This document shows positions 42,044 through 53,124 of a stretch of DNA of 64,000 nt, one piece after another. The stretch is from the NCBI GenBank assembly GCA_024449915.1, contig JAMZAV010001459.1, forward strand, positions 1 to 64,000, written 5' to 3'. This DNA is from Sweltsa coloradensis (lineage: Eukaryota > Arthropoda > Insecta > Plecoptera > Chloroperlidae). The notes under the pieces are model-generated. The model was not told the DNA's origin. It did not search any database and saw only the letters and a list, made by a program, of their open reading frames with translations. Positions within the stretch are counted from its first letter, which is position 1. The number at the start of each line of letters is the position of its first letter. A program made the translations under genes and the position numbers.

Positions 42044-42267
42044 AAAGAGAAGAACTTCCTAAATTTCTCATCCAAAGTTATCTATTGAACATATTTCTTT
42101 ATTTTTTTATTTTCATTCACATAAATTACTTTCGTTTTGCCTTTATTTTCATACATATACACTAAGCCAATCTCATCATCAAACACACCATTAACTCATC
42201 TCATCAACTTTGGCGGTGCAATATGACCTAACCGGTTGAAGCGTCCTAGTTTCTAACGTCGTCGTTG
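42044..42267 (+). repeat. LINE B 3' UTR and terminus
   Basis: AGAACTTCCTAAATTTCTCA to GGCGGTGCAATATGACC / TTTCTAACGTCGTCG. Chimera with the preceding A unit. Confidence 0.85.
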
Positions 42268-42284
42268 TAAAACTCTTTCTATGT

Positions 42285-42425
42285 TTTGTTCACCCCGCGA
42301 CTCCCCTTACGATTCCACTTTTTTGAAAAAAAAAATATATATAGTGCTTTAACTAACTAATTAGCTACAACTTCGCAGGAGGCGCAATATAACCTAACGG
42401 TTGACGCGCCCTTAAACCTAATAAA
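42285..42425 (+). repeat. Hybrid 3' end, same type as 7.03-7.17 kb
   Basis: AACTAACTAATTAGCTACAA, then AGGAGGCGCAATATAACC joined to GGTTGACGCGCCCTTAAAC. Intermediate between the A and B ends. Confidence 0.7.
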
Positions 42426-42525
42426 ATTCTAACTTCCCTGTGGCTGAGTCTGTCTGTCCTCTACGCATGTACGCAAGGTGTGTCAGGCTCGTAGGAACGT
42501 TTTGAAAGTTTGGCGGGGAGGGGGG

Positions 42526-42898
42526 CGTCTGGGCCAGGGGTAGAATTGGTCCAGAGCATGACTCTCCTAATCGTAAAAGGCGAGTCAAGAGAAAAAGTCC
42601 ACCTCGCAAACATCAGCTAGTTAGAGCGGAGTATATTACTTCACGAAACTAGAGGCGAGCGGCAATCGTCGTCGGGGACACATTCCTTTTCCTTTGACGA
42701 TCTCCCTGGCGACGATGACAATGACACAACGAACGATGACAAAGACGATGACGACCGCGACGTGAGAAACCCCCCTTCCTCCCCTTACCCGTAGCTGGTT
42801 CTGACCAGCATGGGCTCCGCCTCCCCACATCCCCTAGGCTAGAGTGGTGCATTATGACCTAACGGTTGACGCATCCTTAATCTAAGTAAACCAAAAAC
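42526..42898 (+). repeat. Family A unit
   Basis: GTCTGGGCCAGGGGTAGAAT with GGTCCAG keeps the first stem by G-U pairing. GGCGAGCGGCAATCG has a small deletion. Complete to AGTAAACC. Confidence 0.9.
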
Positions 42899-43590
42899 CA
42901 TTATAAGATTTTATGGTGGCAGCTATGGTCTGGGGCGAAGCCCTAGCCACCGGAGGCCCTTTCGCCAAAGTCTTAAAAAAATTCACCATACTACAGTTAT
43001 TTCGTCAAGTTTTAACTGCACTCGGACTCTGTAAACGATGTTTGACTTCAACTATTTGCGATCTAAAAACCTGCAAAAATGAACGTGAAGTGGCCGATGT
43101 TAGTAAATTTCAACCTAATTGTTAATGTATAGACGAAGCATACAGGCAAACAAATTCGTTTTACCAAGGTGACTGTCGAAGTGCATATTTACTACAGAAA
43201 TTCTGTGATTAATATTTAAATCACGTTAGTTCTCCCCCACCGCACGGTTCCTACGCCACTGCAAGGTGTGCTGACCTCCCTACCTCTACCTGCCTTGCAA
43301 CAGGTTGCTATATAGACTCTGGTTTTCCCCGGGAAGAGCAAGAAGTCTTAGCTGGTCACGCCGTCTGCCTCACACTCGCTCTATCTGGTTAGATGCAGTC
43401 GGCTCTGGCTGGTGGTAAAACCAGCCTCGCTCGCTCAGACGTATAATGAGAGAGTTGAACCACTTCCATTGTATTCTGGAGGTGTCATTATAGTTCGCGC
43501 ACTGGCTGCTTTGATTGGTCGTGTCTTTATTTTATTTTATATCCTATTCAGATACAAAAACTGATTTAAAAAGGCGTATAATAATCCCTT
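42899..43590. other. Unassigned, possible host sequence
   Basis: A plus-strand open frame at 42,913-43,125 has no recognised motif. The 43,200-43,540 part is less AT-rich, with no splice pair identified. Confidence 0.3.
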
Positions 43591-43591
43591 T

Positions 43592-43706
43592 AATCCCTTT
43601 ACCCGTGGCTGGTTCTGACCAGCATGGGCTCCTCCTCCCCACCCCTCTTAGGCTAGAGTGGTGCATTATAATCTAACGGTTGACGCGTCCTTAAAATAAA
43701 CCAAAA
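43592..43706 (+). repeat. Family A 3' end
   Basis: CCCTTTACCCGTGGCTGG to CGTCCTTAAAATAAACC. 5'-truncated. Confidence 0.85.
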
Positions 43707-43784
43707 GCTAAACTAATACGTCATCAACGTATTACTTTATGTATAAAAGGGTTATATCCCATTGAGTTTAGAATATATATTCTC

Positions 43785-44002
43785 CACTTTCCCTTGACGA
43801 CAGCCCCGCCCCGACGACGATGACAATGACACAACGAACGATGACGATGACAAAAACGATGAAGAGCGCGACGTGAGAACCTCCCCTTCCTCCCCTACCC
43901 GTGGCTGGTTCTGACCAGCATGGGCCCCTCCTCCCCACCCCTCTTAGGCTAGAGTGGTGCATAATAATCTAACGGTTGACGCGTCCTTAATCCAAATAAA
44001 CT
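43785..44002 (+). repeat. Family A 3' half
   Basis: CACTTTCCCTTGACGACAGC to TCCAAATAAAC. Truncated before the long stem. Confidence 0.85.
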
Positions 44003-44192
44003 GAATTCCATCATCATTTTACACTGTCATTTTTATTTGTTGTATTGTTATTATAAATTTATCATGCTTATATTTTTATTTTCATTTAAACAATTTGTAA
44101 ATTATCAAAAAACCAATTAAATATGTTATATGATATGAAAGGCGTGTTAATGCGACCTACCCGGTTGAAGCGCCCTAGTTTCTCGTGTCGTT
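44003..44192 (+). repeat. Family B 3' end, diverged
   Basis: AT-rich UTR, then GTTAATGCGACCTACCCGGT and TTTCTCGTGTCG. Confidence 0.65.
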
Positions 44193-44698
44193 TATTCCTT
44201 TTACTTCAACTTTATTTTCATCAATACAAATGTTAATACGTAGAAAACTAGGTCAAGTCCATCGTTTAGTTTCAATGTTATTATCAAGGATTTCAGCTTC
44301 ATTTTATCCTCTAACCAAGAAATGTATTTCGACGAATTCAGCTTGTTATATATAAAAACAGATAATCATACAACAATTTGTTCAACAGATTAACATTTTA
44401 AACCGTCGTGTAAAGTTTCTCGTATCGTCGAAGATTATTAAGTATCAAGATAATTATTGTTTATGGCTTTGAATTAGGGTCAAATGAGGAAAACAATTTG
44501 AATAAATAATCTGATTCATTTGTTTTGATCAACAAACTGCGATCTAGAATCGTAAAGTCGAGCCCTCGAGCGCTGTATCGTTTCTAAGAGGCCGTTTACC
44601 TTGGGCACTGCCTTCTAGACTCGGCGTGCAGTGATCACAGGTGACTGCATCGTGTGTCTCTTGCAAGGCTGTGAGTCGCTCAACGCCCGCGTTAGGGC
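44193..44698. other. Unassigned AT-rich sequence
   Basis: Nothing recognised up to the GC-richer last 100 bases before the A unit. Confidence 0.35.
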
Positions 44699-45172
44699 AC
44701 GTCTGGGCCCGGGGTAGAATTGGCCCAGAGCATGGCTCTGTTACATTCTCTGCACTCCTGAGTGCCTGATACAAGCTGCTCAAGCTACGTAGTCCCCCGC
44801 CTGGGCCCGGGGTAGAATTGGCCCAGAGCATGGCTCTGCTAATCGTAAAAGGCGATTCAAGAGAAAAAGTCCACCTCGCAAACATCAGCTAGTATAAGAG
44901 GGGAGTATATTACTCCTCTAAACTAGAGGCGAGCTCTGGCAATCGTCGTCGGGGACCTTGCCCCCTTCCCTTGATGACCCCTCGACGACGATGACAATGA
45001 CACAACGAACGATGACAAAGACGATGACGACCGCGACGTGAGAAACCACCCTTCCTCCCCTTACCCGTGGCTGGTTCTGACCAGCATGGGCTCCTCCCCC
45101 CCCCCTAGGTTAGAGTGGTGCATTATGACCTAACGGTTGACGCGTCCTTAATCCAAATAAACAAAAAAATAA
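44699..45172 (+). repeat. Double-headed family A unit
   Basis: First head 44,699-44,740, linker with CTGCACTCCTGAGTGCCTG, second head from 44,798 and full unit. The structure matches 39,189-39,665. Confidence 0.9.
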
Positions 45173-45194
45173 AGCCTCTTGCATGGCTGTGAAT

Positions 45195-45277
45195 CGCGTG
45201 TGGGACCGAGGTAGCTCTGCTAATAATACAAAGCGAGGAAAGACGAACAGAACAGTTCATTTCGCGAACATCAGCTG
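45195..45277 (+). repeat. Family A head scrap fused to LINE B
   Basis: GACCGAGGTAGCTCTGCTAA, GCGAGGAAAGACG, GCGAACATCAGCTGG, then LINE B. Confidence 0.6.
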
Positions 45278-45594
45278 GCAATTTGATCTCTCCCAATTTT
45301 GAAGAACTTCAAACATATAATAAAGGCGACAAACTAAATAATTTTTCTCATTCAATGTAATTTATTTTTTAAAATTAATTCGCATCAAACACTAATTAAT
45401 GTTTAATCAAATAATTAATGTTTCTTTCATCACCATCATCCCAATTATAGTTTTCTTACCTTTTACAAATTTAACAATTTTAATATCAAAAATACAACAT
45501 ATAATAATTGAAATGTATTTATTACTCACAAGAGTACATGCGGCGCAATATGACCTAACCGGTTGAAGCGCCCTAGTTTCTCACGTCGTCGTGG
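45278..45594 (+). repeat. LINE B 3' part and terminus
   Basis: CAATTTGATCTCTCCCAATT (end of ORF) to GCGGCGCAATATGACC / CTCACGTCGTCGT. UTR diverged. Confidence 0.8.
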
Positions 45595-45709
45595 ATAGAT
45601 GACAGAGATATGACGGTCTCACAGACAGGCATGCAACCCGGCACACCGCACTGTGGTGCTGGTTAGTGGTTGCCTAGTGAGACAAGCCAGGCGGAAAGTG
45701 TAGGCGTAT

Positions 45710-46170
45710 CACCGGCCCAGAGCATGGCCCTGCTAAGCGTACAATGTCCACCTCGCAAACATCAGCTAGTGAGAGCGGAGTATATATTACTCCCCGAAAC
45801 TAGAGGTGAACTCTGACAATCGTCGTCTGGGACACCTCCCCCTTCCCGTGACGACCTCCCCGACGACTATGACAGTGACACAACGAACGATGACAAAGAC
45901 AATGAAGACCGTGACGTGAGAAACCCCCCTTCCTTTCCTTACCCGTGGCTGGTTCTGCCCAACATTGGCCCCTCCTCCCCATATCCCCTTCACATACATA
46001 ACTTTTATTTTGCTATTACTTTCATCATCAACAATTTCTTTTGTTATTTATACACTTAGAAAACAATCTAATCATCAAACATACCTGCATTAACTCTTCT
46101 CATTTACTTTCATTCACAGGTAGCGCAATATGACCTAATCGGTTGAAGCGCCCTAGTTTCTCACGTCTTC
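45710..46170 (+). repeat. Family A unit fused to LINE B 3' UTR
   Basis: A to CCTCCCCATATCCCCT (45,985), then immediately CACATACATAACTTTTATTT with the terminus at 46,120-46,170. The A 3' end is missing, so the junction lies inside A. Confidence 0.85.
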
Positions 46171-46189
46171 TTTTCTTTGCTCTCCTTCC

Positions 46190-46365
46190 CTATGGACAAT
46201 GACCTAACGGTTGACGCGTCCTTAATCCAAATAAACCAAAAATTCCTCCCCTTAACCGTGGCTGGTTCTGCCCAGCATTGGCCCCTCCTCCCCATATACC
46301 GTAGGCTAGAGTAGTGCGTTATGACCTAACGGTTGACGCGGCCTTAATCCAAATAAACTGAGAAA
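46190..46365 (+). repeat. Two short family A 3' ends
   Basis: ATGACCTAACGGTTGACGCG ends at 46,240. A second runs from CCTCCCCTTAACCGTGGC to AATAAACTG. Confidence 0.8.
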
Positions 46366-46439
46366 AAACCAGGCTTATAAAAGTTACAGTGGTCATATGT
46401 CGCCAACTTGGTGTTCTCCCTCTGCCTACCATACGAGGT

Positions 46440-46695
46440 GAAGTTACAAGGTAAAGTGTGGATGTATTTTATCCCCCTAAACTAGAGTCGGGCTCTGGCT
46501 GCCGACCCCTCCCCCCTGACGATGACCACGAAGTCTTCGAAGAAAACGACGATGCTAACGCTGACAAAGACGACAACGACGTAGAGCCCCCCTTTAATTC
46601 CCATGCCTGTGTCTATATATGTCTAGCATGAATCTATCCACCTCACATCCCTTTTAGTGGCGCATTATGCGAGCGCTCTGGGGTGCCTCCGACTG
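46440..46695 (+). repeat. Family A unit, strongly decayed
   Basis: AACTAGAGTCGGGCTCTGGC, ACGACAACGACGTAGAGCC, CACATCCCTTTTAGTGGCGC. Confidence 0.5.
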
Positions 46696-46699
46696 CACC

Positions 46700-46982
46700 A
46701 GCATTTTATTTTCTTATATATACACTTAGAAAACAATATAATCATCAAACACACCATTAACTCATCTAATCAACTTTCAATATCACAGGCGGCGCTGACG
46801 AAGATGACGACACTGGCACCACAAACGATGACGAAGACAATGACGACCGCGACATGAGAACCCAATTTCCTCCCCTTACCCATGGCTGGTTCTGACCAGC
46901 ATGGCCCCTCCTCTCCCCTAGGTTAGAGTGGTGCATTATGACCTAACGGTTGAAGCGCCCTAGTTTCTCACGTCGTCATTAA
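46700..46982 (+). repeat. Recombinant B-A-B unit
   Basis: B UTR to CACAGGCGGCG (46,796), then an A 3' half (GACGAAGATGACG to GCATTATGACCTAACGGTTGA), then the B end AGCGCCCTAGTTTCTCACG. Both switches fall in or beside sequence shared by the two families. Confidence 0.85.
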
Positions 46983-47308
46983 AGACTTCTCCGTTCCGAT
47001 AAAGGTCACTCTATAAGTCTATTCATTAGCAGCCGCTATCAGTCTTCCTCACTCTCGAATTATCTTATCAACTGTAAACAACGTAATTACCAACATTAGC
47101 CTAATGGCTGGTTAATCTTAGTCCTGTGCTAGTGCGAGGTGACACCGCTAGGTAGAGGTACAAGGCTCGGGAGTTGAGTTAGTTCGCCCGAGCGCCGCTA
47201 GATGGTGACAGCGTGTCTCTTGCGCGCGAGATACAACGGGTTGCATAAATGTACGGGGGACTGAGTCTAGTATTTCGTCATCGTTGTCTTGATCCTCCTT
47301 CAATATCC
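46983..47308. other. Unassigned sequence
   Basis: No repeat recognised. GCGCCGCTAGATGGTGACAG at about 47,193 is a CTCF-like word only by resemblance. Confidence 0.25.
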
Positions 47309-47309
47309 C

Positions 47310-47668
47310 CGTCTGGGCTCGGGGTAGAATAGGCCCAGAGCATGGCTCTGTTAATCATACAAGGCGAGGTAAGAGAAGAAGTTTACTTCGCAAACATCAG
47401 CAAGTAAGAGAGGAGTACATTACTGCCCGAAACTAGATGCGAGCACTGGCAATCGTCGTCAAGGACCTTGTCCCCTTTCACTTGACGACCTCCCGGCGAC
47501 GATGATAATGACACAACGAATGATGACAAATACGACGTGAGAACCCACTTTCCTCCCCTACCCGTGGCTGGTTCTGACCAGCATGGGCCCCTCCTCCCCA
47601 TATCCACTAGGCTAGAGTGGCGCATTATGACCTTCCAGTGGACGCGCTCTTAATCCACCTAAACCTAA
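47310..47668 (+). repeat. Family A unit, diverged
   Basis: GTCTGGGCTCGGGGTAGAAT head. The GAC block is shortened (GACAAATACGACGTGAG). 3' end CCTTCCAGTGGACGCGC. Confidence 0.85.
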
Positions 47669-47792
47669 AAATCTATATCATTTTATGAATTAAGAAAACA
47701 ATATAATCATTTTATTAAGTTACAAGTTACAAAATCACAGGAGCGCAATTTGACCTAACCAGTTGAAGCGCCCTAGTTTCTCATGTCGTTGT
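47669..47792 (+). repeat. Family B 3' end
   Basis: AAGAAAACAATATAATCATT to GGAGCGCAATTTGACC / TTTCTCATGTCG. Confidence 0.75.
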
Positions 47793-47864
47793 TTGTTACT
47801 GGGTTTTTAGAGGGGTATTTAACCGCTAAACTCAAAAAATATATTTCATTCGGGCTAACTAGTA

Positions 47865-48305
47865 ATGAATTTAGTTGATTTCAATCTAGTTCCCGTTCCA
47901 GATGTCAAGAGTGGATACAAGCAAAGATTGTTGGATTTGCGACAAGCATCTTGGGATGTGTTGCAAAATAACAAATTGCGTAGTGTGATGCCCACATTGA
48001 CTAACAAAATTCGTCCACCTACGTCTCGACTCTCACGTAGAGAAGAGGTGGTATTGTCTAGAATTCGTATAGGCCACACACGCCTAACTCACGGATATCT
48101 CTTAACCAGAGAAAAGGTTATTCCCATATGTGACACATGTGATGTACCTTTAACCGTACATTATATGCTAGCTGAATGTACCAAATATGATGCCTTGCGC
48201 ACGCAATTTGATCTCTCCCAATCATATGAAGAACTTCTATCATATGATAACGGCGACAAACTTTCTAAATTTCTCATCCATAGTAATCTATTTAACAAAA
48301 TTTAA
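47865..48305 (+). pseudogene. LINE B C-terminal coding region, open, 5'-truncated
   Basis: A 140-codon open stretch starting just after RNase H (VDFNLVPVPDVKSGYK). RLSRREEVVLSRIRIGHT and an intact CX2CX7HX4C knuckle (CDTCDVPLTVHYMLAEC) are present. It ends at the natural LINE B stop after LSKFLIHSNLFNKI. RNase H is absent, so it is not functional by itself. Sequence is nearly identical to the 33.1 kb copy. Confidence 0.85.
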
Positions 48306-48395
48306 TTCACATCATACACAATTCTTTCTTTTCTTTATTTTCATTCACATACATAACTGTTTATTTTGCTATTACTTTCTTCATCATCAATTTAT
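48306..48395 (+). repeat. LINE B 3' UTR, cut by A unit
   Basis: ATTCACATCATACACAATTC to TTCTTCATCATCAATTTAT, then A sequence from AGAATTGGCCCAGAGC. Confidence 0.85.
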
Positions 48396-48775
48396 AGAAT
48401 TGGCCCAGAGCATGGCTCTGCTAATCGTAAAAGGCGATTCAAGAGAAAAAGTCCACCTCGCAAACATCAGCTAGTAAAGGGAGTATATTACTCCTCGTAT
48501 AGAGGCGAGCTCTGGCAATCATCGTCGGGGACACTGGCCCCTTCCCTTGACGACCCCCCGGCGACGATGACAATGACACAACGAACGATGACAAAGACGA
48601 TAACGACCGCAACGTGAGAAACCCCCCTTCCTCCCCTTACCCGTGGCTGGTTCTGACCAGCATGGGCTCCTCCTCCCCCCCCCCCCCCCCCCCCCCCCCT
48701 CCTAGGTTAGAGTGTGCATTATGACCTAACGGTTGACGCGTCCTTAATCCAAATAAACAAACAAAAAAAAAAACA
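48396..48775 (+). repeat. Family A unit
   Basis: Lacks the first 20 bases. Its C-tract is extended to about 25 C. Ends AATAAACAAACAAAAAA. Confidence 0.9.
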
Positions 48776-48807
48776 CTTAGAAAACAAATTAATTATCAAA
48801 CATACCT

Positions 48808-48845
48808 GCATTGCATTGCATTGCATTGCATTGCATTGCATGCAT
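48808..48845 (+). repeat. (TTGCA)n microsatellite
   Basis: CTGCATTGCATTGCATTGCA, about six units, ending in GCATGCATACATGCA just before an A head. It probably grew from the UTR motif CCTGCATTAAC. Confidence 0.9.
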
Positions 48846-48855
48846 ACATGCAGCA

Positions 48856-49458
48856 GAGCATGGCTCTGCTAATCGTAAAAGGCGATTCAAGAGAAAAAGT
48901 CCACCTCGCAAACATCAGCTAGTAAGAACGGAGTATCTTTCTCCCCAAACTAGAGGCGAGCTCTGGCAATCGTCGTCGGGGACCTTGCCCCCTTCCCTTG
49001 ACGACCCCCCGGCGACGATGACAATGACACAACGAACGATGACAAAGACGATGACGACCGCGACGTGAGAAACCCCCCTTCCTCCCCTTACCCGTGGCTG
49101 GTTCTGACCAGCATGGGCTCCTCCTCCCCACCCCCCTTAGGCTAGAGTGGTGCATTATGACCTAACGGTTGACGCGTCCTTAATCCAAATAAACCAAAAA
49201 CCGAATCTAGAGGCGAGCTCTGGCAATCGTCGTCGGGGACCTTGCCCCCTTCCCTTGACGACCCCCCGGCGACGATGACAATGACACAACGAACGATGAC
49301 AATGACGATGACGACCGCGACGCGAGAAACCCCCCTTCCTCCCCTTACCCGTGGCTGGTTCTGACCAGCATGGGCCCCTCCTCCCCCCCCCCTCCCTCTT
49401 AGGCTAGAGTGGTGCATTATGACCTAACGGTTGACGCGTCCTTAATCCAAATAAACCA
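48856..49458 (+). repeat. Two family A units head to tail
   Basis: 48,856-49,200 (from AGAGCATGGCTCTG) and 49,201-49,458 (starting at GAATCTAGAGGCGAGC). Both end AATAAACCAAA. The second is 5'-truncated. Confidence 0.9.
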
Positions 49459-49522
49459 AACAGGCGGCGCAATATGACCTAACCGGTTGAAGCGCCCTTG
49501 TTTCACACGTCGTCGTCGTCAA
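49459..49522 (+). repeat. Family B terminus only
   Basis: CAGGCGGCGCAATATGACC to CACACGTCGTCGTCGTC, directly after the A tail with no UTR. Confidence 0.85.
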
Positions 49523-49898
49523 TGAATTTAGCAATCAACAAAAATATTATTGGAGCCACCATGACCTCCCAAAAAATTGTCAAACATGACATTTTTCGAG
49601 CTAGGTCCCATCGGCAAAAATCTCCCATAAGAAATAACATGGGGACGATCTTTATGCCCCTGACCTTGGAGGATTTGATCCAAAAAAATATTGGCCATTA
49701 TTGACGTACTATTCAGCCTTTTCTATAAATTCTCTATATTTTGTTTTGTAATTTGGGCAAATGGTTCGGTCAAAATATGCTTATTACCAAGATGGGGTGT
49801 GGTTTTGGAATGCATATTTTTGCGTGTTTGAGGGTATATTTGGGCACAGTTTCAAGACACGATGATATAAAGGGGCTGTTTAGATTGGTACTATGCTC
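49523..49898. other. Unassigned sequence
   Basis: Open frames at 49,498-49,704 and 49,741-49,950 show no motif. Nothing recognised. Confidence 0.3.
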
Positions 49899-49899
49899 A

Positions 49900-50132
49900 A
49901 GTGTCGTCGGGGACTTGCCCCTTCCCTTGACGACCCCCCGGCGACGATGACAATGACACAACGAACGATGACAAAGACGATGACGACTGCGACGTGAGAA
50001 CCCCCCCTTTCCTCCCCTTACCCGTGGCTGGTTCTGACCAGCATGGGCCCCTCCTCCCCACCTCCCCTAGGTTAGAGTGGTGCATTATGACCTAACGGTT
50101 AACGCGGCCTCAATAAAAAAAAACAAAAAATC
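49900..50132 (+). repeat. Family A 3' half
   Basis: GTGTCGTCGGGGACTTGCCC to AACGCGGCCTCAATAAAAAA. 5'-truncated. Confidence 0.85.
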
Positions 50133-50706
50133 TACGTGGACCAAAAAAGAAGCAGGTTTAAGCCGATTTAAGAAATTTCCCAAAACACCAATTTTCGCAA
50201 ATTTTTTTATTAAAAAAATAAAAAATTCGTGTTAAATCACAGTTAAAAGATAAAAAAATTAAACGGTCATTTTAGTGTAGTATTGTGCTATAGATCACGT
50301 GGTAAAAAATATTTTTTTCGGGTTTTTAGCCCCTTTAAGTGCAGGTGTGTTTCTCGATTAGGTTAGTCGGAAACACTCGCGTTGGTGTAATTGATATCCC
50401 CCTAAAATACAAAAATTTGTAAAAAAAAAAAAACGACAACCAAGCCCTCCTTCCCAAAATCTTCGGCTGTGGATGTAGTGAGATAAAGAAGTTGTGCCAA
50501 GCATTTCATTCTTTCTCCCTAGTTTCGCATTGAAAAGAAGTAAGATCATTTCGCCTGTTGACGAGCGCCAAGCCAACCATTTTCGTCGTAAAAAAAGTAA
50601 AAATTTTAAAAATCAAAATCATATAAAAATTACTTGGCCATTGACTTTTTAGAGTCCTCGTACCAAAATCAATAGCCAAGTTATTTGAAAAAAAAAAAAC
50701 AAAAAA
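50133..50706. other. Unassigned AT-rich sequence
   Basis: Long A and T runs. No repeat or gene recognised. Confidence 0.35.
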
Positions 50707-50707
50707 A

Positions 50708-50998
50708 CCATCAGCTAGTATGAAGGGTAGTATTTTACTCCCCGAAAATAGAGTTGAGCTCTGGCAATCGTCGTCGGGGACACCTCCCCCTTCCCTTGAC
50801 GACCTCCCCGAAGACGATGACAATGACACAACGAACGATGACAAAGACGATGACGACCGCGACGTGAGAAACCCCCCTTCTCCCCTTACCCGTGGCTGGT
50901 TCTGACCAGCATGGGCTCTTTTCTCCCCATGTCCTCTAGGCTACAGTGGTGCATTATGACCTAACGCGGTTGAAGCGTCCTTAATCTAAATAAACCAA
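50708..50998 (+). repeat. Family A unit, head missing
   Basis: Starts ACCATCAGCTAGTATGAAGG and ends GCGGTTGAAGCGTCC with AATAAACC. Confidence 0.85.
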
Positions 50999-51123
50999 TT
51001 TTATGAACTTAGAAAACAATATAATCATCGTACACCAAAAACTCTTTTCATTAACTTTCACTATCACAGGCGGCGCATTTATGACCTAACGGTTTAAAGC
51101 GCCCTAATTTCTAACGTCGTCGA
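50999..51123 (+). repeat. Family B 3' end
   Basis: ACTTAGAAAACAATATAATC to GGCGGCGCATTTATGACC / TTTCTAACGTCGTCG. Confidence 0.8.
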
Positions 51124-51154
51124 TGCGATTATAGAATTGGCGATTGTAGAATCT

Positions 51155-51505
51155 TAAAATTGGCCCAGAGCATGGCTCTGCTAATCGTACAAGGCGATTC
51201 AAGAGAACAAGTCCACCTCGCTAACATCAGCTTTTATGAAGAGTAGTTTTTTACTCCCCGAAAATAGAGTTGAGCTCTGGCAATCGTCGTCGAGGACACC
51301 TCCTCCTTCCCTTGACGACCTCCCCGACGACGATGACAATGACACAACGAACGATGACGAAAACAATGACGACCGCGACGTGAGAACCCCCCTTTCCTCC
51401 CCTTACCCGTGGCTGGATCTGATTAGCATGCCCCCCCCCCCCTAGGTTAGTGTGGTTCATTATGACCTAACGGTTGACGCGTCCTTAACCAAATAAACAA
51501 ACAAA
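51155..51505 (+). repeat. Family A unit
   Basis: From AAAATTGGCCCAGAGCATGG to AATAAACAAACAAAAAA. Confidence 0.9.
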
Positions 51506-51908
51506 AAATACAATGGTAAAGTCGAGATAGGGCAGCTGTTTCCACGGGTAGGTCGGTGCAATGATATTTAACATCTTCCCACACAGCACGGTAACGTTTC
51601 CTCAACATTAATATAAGTTTTCTATTAAACATTCGATATATCCTCACAACGTTTGGTATAGTAATTGTAACATTGATGAGATATCCAAATGTCCCGCTGC
51701 ATACGAACCTCATAACGTTTATGCAACTAGCATCACAATGTTGTGTAAATGACCAGGTAACAACATTGTAAGGTGTTATACTCATGTTCATGTAACGGTG
51801 TGGTAACATTTAAATAGTAACTTGGAGAAACGTTACTAGAACGTTGCTTTTACACTTCTTAAATAATGTAATAATTATGGTTGCTGCAAATATCTATTTA
51901 TCGATGAT

Positions 51909-51933
51909 TAATCGATTATTGGATAATCGATTG
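51909..51933. repeat. Perfect palindrome, 11-bp arms
   Basis: TAATCGATTAT, three bases TGG, ATAATCGATTA. More ATCGAT words surround it. Confidence 0.85.
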
Positions 51934-52507
51934 ATTATCGATAAAAAAATTTAATTGAATAATTGATTAATCGGTGTCCGCGAGTATGTACTCACTGAAT
52001 TGACGTAAAGATATACTACTGATTGTGCGTATATATTATTTCGAAACACCGATTATAAATTAAATTATATTTTCATGTATTGATGATTGGAAATGGGATC
52101 TTATGGTGGCAACCATAATACAGTTTCAGAAATCATTTGCTAGTGCAGCAACATCTTTTCACACAACTTAGGCCTAGATAAAGAAACGTACAGCACTGGC
52201 ACAAATTATGACAATTTTAACATTTTATTCAAGTCGCAGCCATGGTAGGTCTATAGCCTAACAGCATGGGACCATAATCAATTTAAGGCTGATACAAACG
52301 CGCGAGCGTGGCTGGTAAAAACGAATCAACTGCAAGGTATAGGAATAGATAGATATATGTTTAAGCAAATATAGGTAATCCAAGATATGAGCTTGACACA
52401 ATTCAATCACTCACTCAGCGGTATCAAAATCCTTCAGGCATTGGTCAAAGCATTTAAACACGATCACGAATGAGAGAGGCAACGAACAAACGCACTTTCA
52501 GCAATCA

Positions 52508-52546
52508 GTCGATGAAGATGGAACCCACAGTGGTTCCGAAACGTCA
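52508..52546 (+). ncRNA. Degenerate hammerhead-like motif (Penelope type?)
   Basis: TCGATGA (functional core CTGATGA), then stem GGAACC-CACAGT-GGTTCC, then GAAACGTC. The order core, stem II and GAAAC followed by GTC matches the small hammerheads reported in Penelope-like elements. The core has CT swapped to TC and four unpaired bases before the stem, so cleavage is unlikely. Confidence 0.35.
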
Positions 52547-53124
52547 AACTCACACACGAGTAAGGTAACGACGCGACGCGTCGAAACGACCCGTTTAACA
52601 CCTTTTTTAAAGTCATTCCGTCTCTTCCCGTCCGTCCGCCCTTTGCCGCCGCGCTCCATCACGTTAAACACAACAGCCACATGTACACGCGTCTTTCTCT
52701 CCCGACGACTGATTGTCGAATGAGCAGAGCACAGACAAGACAGGACAAGCTACCCCACACCGCAAAAAAACCGTTGGTATTTCAAATTTTAAAACAAAAA
52801 TATTCTAAACGTTCTCAGAAAGTGAAATGAGCCAGTTTCTAACGTTTCCACATGGTTTTTCCAAGACATTTACGGAAAATGGCATGACATTGTAGCAACG
52901 TTAAAAAAATGTTACTAAGTAAAGGTCAATATTGTTTGTTTTTTATCCACCGAATTGTTAGTTACTAGATGTTGCAACATCGTTGTGGGAATGTTTTTGA
53001 GTACCAAAGAACATTGTAACATAACATTTTCCGTACGTTGTAAAGATGTTATAATTTAACCTTACATTCTGGGAACATTGTAACAAAAAAGAAACGTTAT
53101 GAAACGTGGTGGGCTGTGTGGGTA

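Larger units (their letters stand above)
51578..53122. mobile_element. Non-autonomous DNA element, inverted CCCACACAGC ends
   Basis: Starts CCCACACAGCACGGTAACG and ends GGTGGGCTGTGTGGG. Both subterminal zones are dense in AACGTT, ACATTGT and GTAACA words, in both orientations. The interior (51,860-52,790) is AT-rich and non-coding. No target duplication was identified. It may itself hold an older insertion (the 52.5 kb ribozyme-like piece). Confidence 0.6.

Noticed and set aside
42913..43125. Small protein gene
   Set aside because: No motif, splice or promoter support; the length is expected by chance.
47193..47214. CTCF-type insulator site
   Set aside because: Match by resemblance only; a single word without context.
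51578..53122. piggyBac element (CCC...GGG ends)
   Set aside because: No TTAA at either border and no transposase sequence.
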